Of a stretch of 64,000 bases of DNA, positions 56,292 through 64,000 are shown in pieces. The stretch covers positions 4,402,001-4,466,000 of the forward strand of contig NZ_CP088156.1 of assembly GCF_021088345.1 (NCBI RefSeq), written 5' to 3'. The notes under the pieces were generated by a model. It worked only from the letters and a program-made list of their open reading frames with translations, made no database searches and was not told the origin of the DNA. The stretch's first letter is position 1; every line of letters begins with the position of its first letter. This stretch comes from Bradyrhizobium ontarionense. Lineage in GTDB: Bacteria > Pseudomonadota > Alphaproteobacteria > Rhizobiales > Xanthobacteraceae. Position numbers and translations under genes: made by a program.

Positions 56292-56299
56292 CTCTCTCC

Positions 56300-56460
56300 T
56301 GTCGCCCCGGCGAACGCCGGGGCCCATAACCACAGAGCTTAAGTGGTCGCAGCACGATTTCTCCGACCGCCCTCTCACAGGAACATCCGGCGGTATCGGT
56401 CCCCGATCTGCGTCCGGCAGCGCTGACGCGCTTCCGGACTTGCCCGGGACGACACCGAGA
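56300..56460. repeat. Repeat-like sequence after pheA
   Basis: Begins with a perfect hairpin CCCCGGCG-AA-CGCCGGGG (56305-56322) followed by CCCATAACC, then a second GTCCGGCAGCGCTGACGC segment near 56408. It resembles a recurrent Bradyrhizobium intergenic element. The hairpin lacks a U tract and is not a clear terminator. No gene is seen. Confidence 0.5.
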
Positions 56461-56474
56461 GTTCACGCCGCCGT

Positions 56475-57368
56475 CTATGACCCGACATAGGCGGCCAGCT
56501 CGGCAGGCGTTCCCATCGGGAAGGCCTCCTTCAAGAAATCGAGGAAGGCGGAGACACGCGCGCTCAACAGCCGCCGCGACGGATAGAGCGTCCACAGCGC
56601 GATCTCCGGTCCGTCGACGTCACCCCAATGGACCAACGTGCCGGCAGCGAGATCGTGACTGACAAGCGAGATCGGAAGGCGTGCGGCGCCGGCGCCCGCT
56701 CGGACCGCATCGCGGACCATCACGAGCGACGACAGGCGAAGCACCGGATCGATCGCGATGCGTGATCTTCCAGTTGGCGCCATCACATCCCACGCGCCAG
56801 CGCGATCACCCGCGCCGCGCGCGACAACCGGGACAGCGACGTTCTCCGCCGGTCGCGCGAGGCCCGGGCTTGCGACGACCACCAGCCGGTCGCGCAGAAA
56901 GATGCGCCCGACAAGGCTGTCATCCGGATCCGGATTGACCCGGATCACTAGGTCGTAACCTTCTTCGATCATGTCGACGGTGCGGTCCTCCGTCGTGACC
57001 TCGAGCCGGACTTGCGGAAACTTCAGCGCGAACCCGGCAGCGATCCTGCCCATCGCGCTCTGCGAAAACTGCACGGGTGCGCTGATGCGCAGCCTGCCGC
57101 GCGGCGTGTCTCCACCCGAAGCGATCGCCGCTGCGGTCTCGTCGAGCTCGGTGAGCAACGCCCCGGTCCGCTCGAACAGCGCCCGTCCTTCCTCGGTGAG
57201 CTTCAGGGCGCGCCCCCCGCGCTCGAGGAGACGCAGGTCGAGGGCGGCCTCCAGTTCCATGACCCGACGGGACAGCGTCGCCTTGGGACGCCCGGCGGCG
57301 CGCGCAGCACGACCGAATCCGCCGTGGCGGGCAACCAGGTTGAAATCGGCGAGGGCAACGAGATCCAT
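56475..57368 (-). CDS. LysR-family transcriptional regulator
   Basis: A 297-aa regulator with a winged helix (residues 1-60: ADFNLVARHGGFGRAARAAGRPKATLSRRVMELEAALDLRLLERG) and a LysR-type substrate-binding domain (about 90-290). The ATG at 57368 fits the family N-terminus; the frame's upstream part is the divergent promoter. It probably controls the NAD(P)-binding gene that starts about 100 bp away on the other strand, binding the palindrome between them. The effector is unknown. Confidence 0.93.
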   Translation of the reverse strand: MDLVALADFNLVARHGGFGRAARAAGRPKATLSRRVMELEAALDLRLLERGGRALKLTEEGRALFERTGALLTELDETAAAIASGGDTPRGRLRISAPVQFSQSAMGRIAAGFALKFPQVRLEVTTEDRTVDMIEEGYDLVIRVNPDPDDSLVGRIFLRDRLVVVASPGLARPAENVAVPVVARGAGDRAGAWDVMAPTGRSRIAIDPVLRLSSLVMVRDAVRAGAGAARLPISLVSHDLAAGTLVHWGDVDGPEIALWTLYPSRRLLSARVSAFLDFLKEAFPMGTPAELAAYVGS

Positions 57369-57391
57369 CTGTTTCACCAGTGAGACGACCT

Positions 57392-57415
57392 GTCCAAATA
57401 TAGCGTCTATTGGAC
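57392..57415. promoter_or_regulatory. Probable LysR-type operator in the divergent promoter
   Basis: GTCCAA (57392-57397) and TTGGAC (57410-57415) form perfect inverted arms around a 12-bp AT-rich centre (ATATAGCGTCTA). The size and position, 24 bp upstream of the regulator start and 56 bp before the divergent gene, fit a LysR recognition site. Confidence 0.6.
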
Positions 57416-57471
57416 CACGTGTGGATCGATATTTTCGGAATGTCTTCTGAACCCAACCCGGAGTGATCCCC

Positions 57472-58341
57472 ATGACCATCCTCGTTACCGGCGCCACTGG
57501 CACCGTTGGCCGTCACGTCGTCGAACAGCTCGTCAGGCGCGGCGCCGATGTCCGCGCCCTCGTCCGCAATCCTGCCAAGGCCAACTTGCCGGCAGGCGTC
57601 CAGATCGCACAAGGCGACCTGCTCGACGTCGATTCGCTGCGCAGCGCGTTCTCGGGCGTCTCGACCCTGTTCCTGCTCAACGCCGTCACGCCTGATGAAT
57701 TCACGCAGGCACTGATCGCGCTCAACATCGCCCGCGAGGCGGGCATCGAGCGGATCGTCTATCTCTCGGTGATCCACAGCGACGTCTACGTCAACGTGCC
57801 GCACTTCGCCGGCAAGTTCGGTGTCGAGCGAATGATTGAGCAGATGGGCTTGAACGCCACCATCCTGCGGCCGGCCTACTTCATGAACAACGATCTCACG
57901 ATCAAGGACGTCGTGCTCGGCTACGGCGTCTACCCGATGCCGATCGGAGCCAAGGGCCTCGCCATGATCGACATCCGTGACATCGGCGAGATCGCAGCAA
58001 TCGAGCTGATCCGCCGTGAGCAGTCCGCAGCGCCACTCCCGCTCGCGCGGATCAACCTGGTCGGTCCGGACACGCTGACCGGCGCTGATGCCGCCGCGAT
58101 CTGGTCGGACGTGCTGGGGCGGACGATCGCCTATGGCGGCGACAACACCGCGCAGTTCGAGACCAACCTCCGGCAGGTCATGCCGAGCTGGACGGCGTTC
58201 GACATGCGGCTGATGAGCGAGCGCTTCCTGACCGACGGCATGGTCCCGGACGAAGGCGACGTCGCGCGCCTGACGGCGCTGCTGGGTCGCCCGCTGCGCT
58301 CTTATCGCAACTTCGTCACAGACATCACGACCGCGGCCTGA
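57472..58341 (+). CDS. NAD(P)-binding NmrA/SDR-like protein
   Basis: About 289 aa from the ATG at 57472 (GGAG 8 nt upstream). The Rossmann nucleotide motif is GATGTVGRHV (residues 7-16), with the atypical-SDR layout of NmrA/azoreductase-like proteins and FLLNAVTP, YLSVIHSD and LRPAYFMNN segments. No Tyr-x3-Lys catalytic pair is evident, as in many NmrA-like sensors. It is the probable target of the divergent LysR protein. Confidence 0.88.
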   Translation: MTILVTGATGTVGRHVVEQLVRRGADVRALVRNPAKANLPAGVQIAQGDLLDVDSLRSAFSGVSTLFLLNAVTPDEFTQALIALNIAREAGIERIVYLSVIHSDVYVNVPHFAGKFGVERMIEQMGLNATILRPAYFMNNDLTIKDVVLGYGVYPMPIGAKGLAMIDIRDIGEIAAIELIRREQSAAPLPLARINLVGPDTLTGADAAAIWSDVLGRTIAYGGDNTAQFETNLRQVMPSWTAFDMRLMSERFLTDGMVPDEGDVARLTALLGRPLRSYRNFVTDITTAA

Positions 58342-58425
58342 CGGCAACAAACTCTGATCACCGACCGAAACCAACATGCGGGGCGCCTCCAAGGACGCGT
58401 CCCGCCGCCAATCAAGGAGGTCATC

Positions 58426-59094
58426 GTGACCAATCTCAACACCAACAACGTCGCCACCGTGAAGTCGAAAATCCTTGTCCTTGGCGCCACCGGCGGCGCC
58501 GGCCGCCTGATTGTTCGCGAGGCGCTGGCGCGTGGTTACGAGGTCACCGCGCTGGTGCGTTCGCCCGAGAAGGCCCGCGACCTGCAAGGCGCGCGTCTCG
58601 TCGTCGGTGACGCCCGCGACGAAGCTGCGTTGCGGAAGGCGCTCAAGGGCCAGGACGCGGTCATCAGTGCACTGGGCACGCCGGCCAGTCCGTTCCGCGA
58701 GGTGACGCTGCTCTCGACGGTGACGCGATCGCTGGTCAGTGCTATGCAGGCAGAGCACGTCTCGCGGCTGGTTGCCATCACGGGGATGGGCGCCGGTGAC
58801 AGCGCCGCACACGGCGGCTTTCTGTTCGACAGGCTGATTTTTCCGCTGCTGCTGCGCAAGGTGTACGCCGACAAGAATCGGCAGGAAGCGATCATCGGGG
58901 ATAGCGGGCTCGACTGGGTGCTCGTTCGTCCTTCCGTGCTGAACGACAAGCCGGGCGGCCACGCGGTGCGCGCATTGACGGATCTCTCCGGTTTTCATGG
59001 CGGGACGATTGCGCGGGCGGATGTCGCGCGCTTCGTCGTGGACCAGGTGAGCGACGACAGCTTCCTGCATCGCTCGCCCCTGATCACATCGTGA
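58426..59094 (+). CDS. NAD(P)H-binding protein, atypical SDR
   Basis: A 222-aa Rossmann protein starting at GTG 58426, which has a very strong AAGGAGG 6 nt upstream. The nucleotide motif is LGATGGAGRLIV (about residues 19-30), with VGDARDEAAL and LVAITGMGAG segments as in the NAD(P)H-binding (NAD_binding_10) family. It follows the NmrA-like gene by 84 bp and is probably co-transcribed. The physiological reaction is unknown. Confidence 0.88.
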   Translation: MTNLNTNNVATVKSKILVLGATGGAGRLIVREALARGYEVTALVRSPEKARDLQGARLVVGDARDEAALRKALKGQDAVISALGTPASPFREVTLLSTVTRSLVSAMQAEHVSRLVAITGMGAGDSAAHGGFLFDRLIFPLLLRKVYADKNRQEAIIGDSGLDWVLVRPSVLNDKPGGHAVRALTDLSGFHGGTIARADVARFVVDQVSDDSFLHRSPLITS

Positions 59095-59120
59095 GAGCGC
59101 CGCAGCGTGCCTGCCCCTCC

Positions 59121-60140
59121 TTACGCTGCCGCCTTCCGCTCCAGACCGAACGCGTCGGCGAGCAGGCTGTAGGAGCGCTTGCGCGCCTCGTGGTCGAAGG
59201 TCGCCGTGATCACCATCAGCTCGTCGGCCTGGCTGGCGGCGATCATCGGATCGAGCTTGGCCCGCACCGTCGACGGCGAGCCGACGAACAGCCGCGAGCG
59301 GTTGCGCGCGATCGAGGCGCGGTCGGCGTCTGTATACAGATAGGCCGCCACCTCCTCCGGGCTCGGCAGCGGCAGAAACTGGCCGCGGTCGCGCCGGAGC
59401 CGATTGAGGTCCATCGACGACGCCAGCCGCTCGGCTTCGGCATCGGTATCCGCCGTCACCACGGCCACAGCCAGGATCGCGTGCGGCTGCGACCGCCAGC
59501 GCGACGGCGTGAAATGCGCGCGATAATTGGTCATCGCATCGACTGCGTCGTGGCTGGCGAAATGATGCGCAAAGCCGAACCCCAAGCCGAGCTGCGCCGA
59601 CAGCTCGCTGGAATAGTCGCTTGAGCCGAGCAGCCAGATCGGCGGCAGCGGTGCATCATCGGGCATCGCTATGACGTTGTTATAGGGGTGGCCCGCGGGA
59701 AATTCGCGCGTCTCCCATAGCATCAGCTCGTGCAGCCGCTCCAGGAAATCGTCGCCCTCGCGGCGGTCGAGCCGGCTGCGCAGCGCATAGGCCGTGGTGC
59801 CGTCGGTGCCTGGCGCACGTCCCAGGCCGAGATCGATGCGGCCGGGAAACAGCGCCTCCAGCATCTTGAAGCGCTCGGCGACCACCAGCGGCGCATGGTT
59901 GGGCAGCATCACGCCGCCGGAGCCGACGCGGATGTGCTGAGTCGCCGCCGCGATCTGCCCGATCATGATGTCGGGCGACGGGCTCGCCACCGAGGGCAGG
60001 CTGTGGTGCTCAGCCAGCCAATAGCGGACATAGCCGAGCTGATCGACGTGGCGGGCCAAGTCGATGCTGTTGCGTAACGCCGCCGACGGCTTGGTCGCCG
60101 TGGTGGTGACGGAGAGGTCGAGGACGGAAAGCGGTATCAT
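59121..60140 (-). CDS. Luciferase-like (LLM class) flavin-dependent oxidoreductase
   Basis: A 339-aa bacterial-luciferase-fold enzyme of the group that includes E. coli YhbW. It has the N-terminal [12 protein letters not shown] strand, [17 protein letters not shown] (family signature), [19 protein letters not shown] and [15 protein letters not shown]. It needs reduced flavin. It is convergent with the SDR-like pair, which might supply or use reduced cofactors, though that is conjecture. Confidence 0.92.
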   Translation of the reverse strand: MIPLSVLDLSVTTTATKPSAALRNSIDLARHVDQLGYVRYWLAEHHSLPSVASPSPDIMIGQIAAATQHIRVGSGGVMLPNHAPLVVAERFKMLEALFPGRIDLGLGRAPGTDGTTAYALRSRLDRREGDDFLERLHELMLWETREFPAGHPYNNVIAMPDDAPLPPIWLLGSSDYSSELSAQLGLGFGFAHHFASHDAVDAMTNYRAHFTPSRWRSQPHAILAVAVVTADTDAEAERLASSMDLNRLRRDRGQFLPLPSPEEVAAYLYTDADRASIARNRSRLFVGSPSTVRAKLDPMIAASQADELMVITATFDHEARKRSYSLLADAFGLERKAAA

Positions 60141-60513
60141 TGGCTCAACCTAATGCCTGCACGCCGCACCACAATGGGCCAACCGCGGCGGTGACCTGCC
60201 GCAAATGCAGGGGATCGGCGACAATGGGGTTGGGACGAACTTCCTGTATACAGCGGCACAACGACTATCTCCCACGATCAATTTCGACGAGTTTCGTCCA
60301 AGGCACGCGCATAACCATTGATATTTCTTGTTTTTTCTTGCCCACCATCGACGACGATAAAGGCACACAAAATGTCACCATGCGTGCATTAGTGGGCTAA
60401 ATCCCATTCCCGGTGGGCTGTCTATTGCGACGCACTTCCCTTATCTTGGCCCGATCGAGATGGGGCCACCCTATTGAGATGAAATTTACGTCCCATCGGG
60501 AACCTGCGTTGCC
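60141..60513. other. Intergenic region upstream of metF
   Basis: No gene is supported. I looked for SAM-type riboswitches because metF-metH follow and found no convincing match. The segment 60270-60370 is AT-richer than the surroundings. It must contain divergent promoters for metF and the LLM oxidoreductase. Confidence 0.45.
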
Positions 60514-61430
60514 ATGACCGACCTCGCCTCCGCCATCACCGACGGCCATTCCGCGATCAACAGGCCGAAAATCTCGTTCGAGTTCTTCCCGCCGAAGTCC
60601 GAGGAGATGGACCGGACGCTGTGGTCCTCGATCGAGCGTCTGGCGCCGCTGGAGCCGAGCTTCGTCTCCGTTACCTACGGCGCTGGCGGCTCGACGCGCG
60701 AGCGCACCCACGCCACCATCGCGCGCATCCTGAAAGAAACCGCACTGCTGCCGGCAGCGCATCTGACCTGCGTCGGCGCCTCCCGTGGCGAGATCGACGA
60801 GGTCGTCGACCGCTATCATGAGGTCGGCGTCCGCCACATCGTGGCATTGCGCGGCGATCCGCCCGGCGGCATCGGCGCGCCCTATTCCACCCGCGCCGAC
60901 GGCTACCAGACCTCCCCCGAGCTGATCGAAGGCATCAAGAGGCGCCATCCCGACATCGACGTCATCGTCTCGGCCTATCCGGAGAAGCACCCGGAGAGCC
61001 GCGACTTCGACGCCGACATCGACATGCTCCAGGCCAAGATCGACGCCGGCGCGACCCGCGCCATCACCCAGGTGTTCTTCGACAACGACCTCTACTTCCG
61101 CTACCTCGACCGCGTCCGTGCCCGCGGCATCGACATTCCGATCGTGCCGGGCATCATGCCGCTGCACAATTTCAAGCAGGCGCGCGCCTTCGTCACCCGC
61201 ACCGGCACCACGGTGCCGGACTGGCTCGCCGAGAAGTTCGACGGCCTCGATGACGATCCCGAGACCCGCAAGCTGGTCGCCGCGACCGTCGCCGCCGGCC
61301 AGGTGCAGAAGCTCGCCAAGCAGGGCGTCGACACCTTCCATTTCTACACCATGAACCGCGCCGACCTCGTATTCGCGATCAGCCATCTGCTCGGCATTCG
61401 CCCGAAGTCCGCCAACAAGGCCGCCGCCTG

Positions 61431-61431
<1 letters not shown>
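60514..61431 (+). CDS. metF: 5,10-methylenetetrahydrofolate reductase
   Basis: A 305-aa FAD-dependent TIM-barrel enzyme that makes 5-methyl-THF for methionine synthesis. Conserved parts: [41 protein letters not shown], and [19 protein letters not shown]. The stop overlaps the metH start as TGATG. Confidence 0.95.

Positions 61432-64000
<2,569 letters not shown>

Noticed and set aside
60380..60513. Possible SAM riboswitch before metF
   Set aside because: A GGGCTAAATCCC-like piece recalls the SAM-II core at first sight, but the required stems and pseudoknot partner could not be laid out.

Overview
The window is high-GC alphaproteobacterial chromosome. Four things point to a Bradyrhizobium-like member of the Rhizobiales: a PhyR/NepR/EcfG general-stress module, a membrane-anchored CycM-type cytochrome c, the urt-ure gene order, and families of intergenic palindromes of the kind common in that genus. 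The genus is inferred from recognised gene content, not from a database search. Nearly all of the sequence is ordinary chromosomal coding DNA. I saw no rRNA, tRNA, CRISPR array, transposase or phage gene.

Layout. (1) 1-8.3 kb is a stress and envelope block: an L,D-transpeptidase, an AI-2E family membrane protein, a DUF883-like protein, a holin-X-like protein and a small secreted protein, followed by divergent phyR and nepR-ecfG and a HisKA_2/HWE sensor kinase. Several of these genes carry close matches to the EcfG promoter (GGAAC-N16/17-CGTT), so the block looks like a physical cluster of the general stress regulator and some of its targets. One such promoter is followed about 80 nt later by a strong intrinsic terminator with no gene between them, which makes a candidate small RNA.

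(2) 8.4-21.2 kb, minus strand, is one long urea uptake and urease unit, urtABCDE-ureDAB-HD-(secreted protein)-ureC-(YgiN-like)-ureEFG. It begins at a good sigma-54 promoter match, has a hairpin between urtA and urtB, and ends with the nickel-insertion genes. UreE has an extreme histidine-rich tail.

(3) 21.6-23.9 kb holds an RhlE-type helicase, an IF-1 paralogue and a cold-shock protein. (4) 24.0-38.3 kb is a Tad/Flp pilus locus in opposing blocks. TadE/TadG-like pseudopilins, a stand-alone CpaC N-terminal-domain protein and a sterol-desaturase-like enzyme are on the minus strand. The Flp pilin and cpaABCDEF-tadBC are on the plus strand, followed by an M20 amidohydrolase, and a tadD-like TPR lipoprotein faces them.

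(5) 38.5-45.9 kb is mixed: a leucyl aminopeptidase overlapping an NlpC/P60 hydrolase, a repeat-rich gap of about 1 kb, an O-antigen-ligase-like membrane protein, and an overlapping DUF6502/DUF5666 pair whose second member ends in a collagen-like and polyglycine tail. A nested palindromic repeat follows. (6) 45.9-53.6 kb, minus strand, is a Yej-type peptide ABC importer with two tandem substrate-binding proteins. (7) 53.9-64 kb carries cycM, kdsB, prephenate dehydratase, a LysR regulator divergent from two NAD(P)-binding SDR-like genes, a luciferase-like flavin oxidoreductase, and metF-metH. metH runs off the window edge.

The least-described parts are the EcfG promoter cluster with its candidate sRNA, the kinase with a degenerate N box, the non-urease genes inside the urease operon, and the DUF6502/collagen-tail pair.
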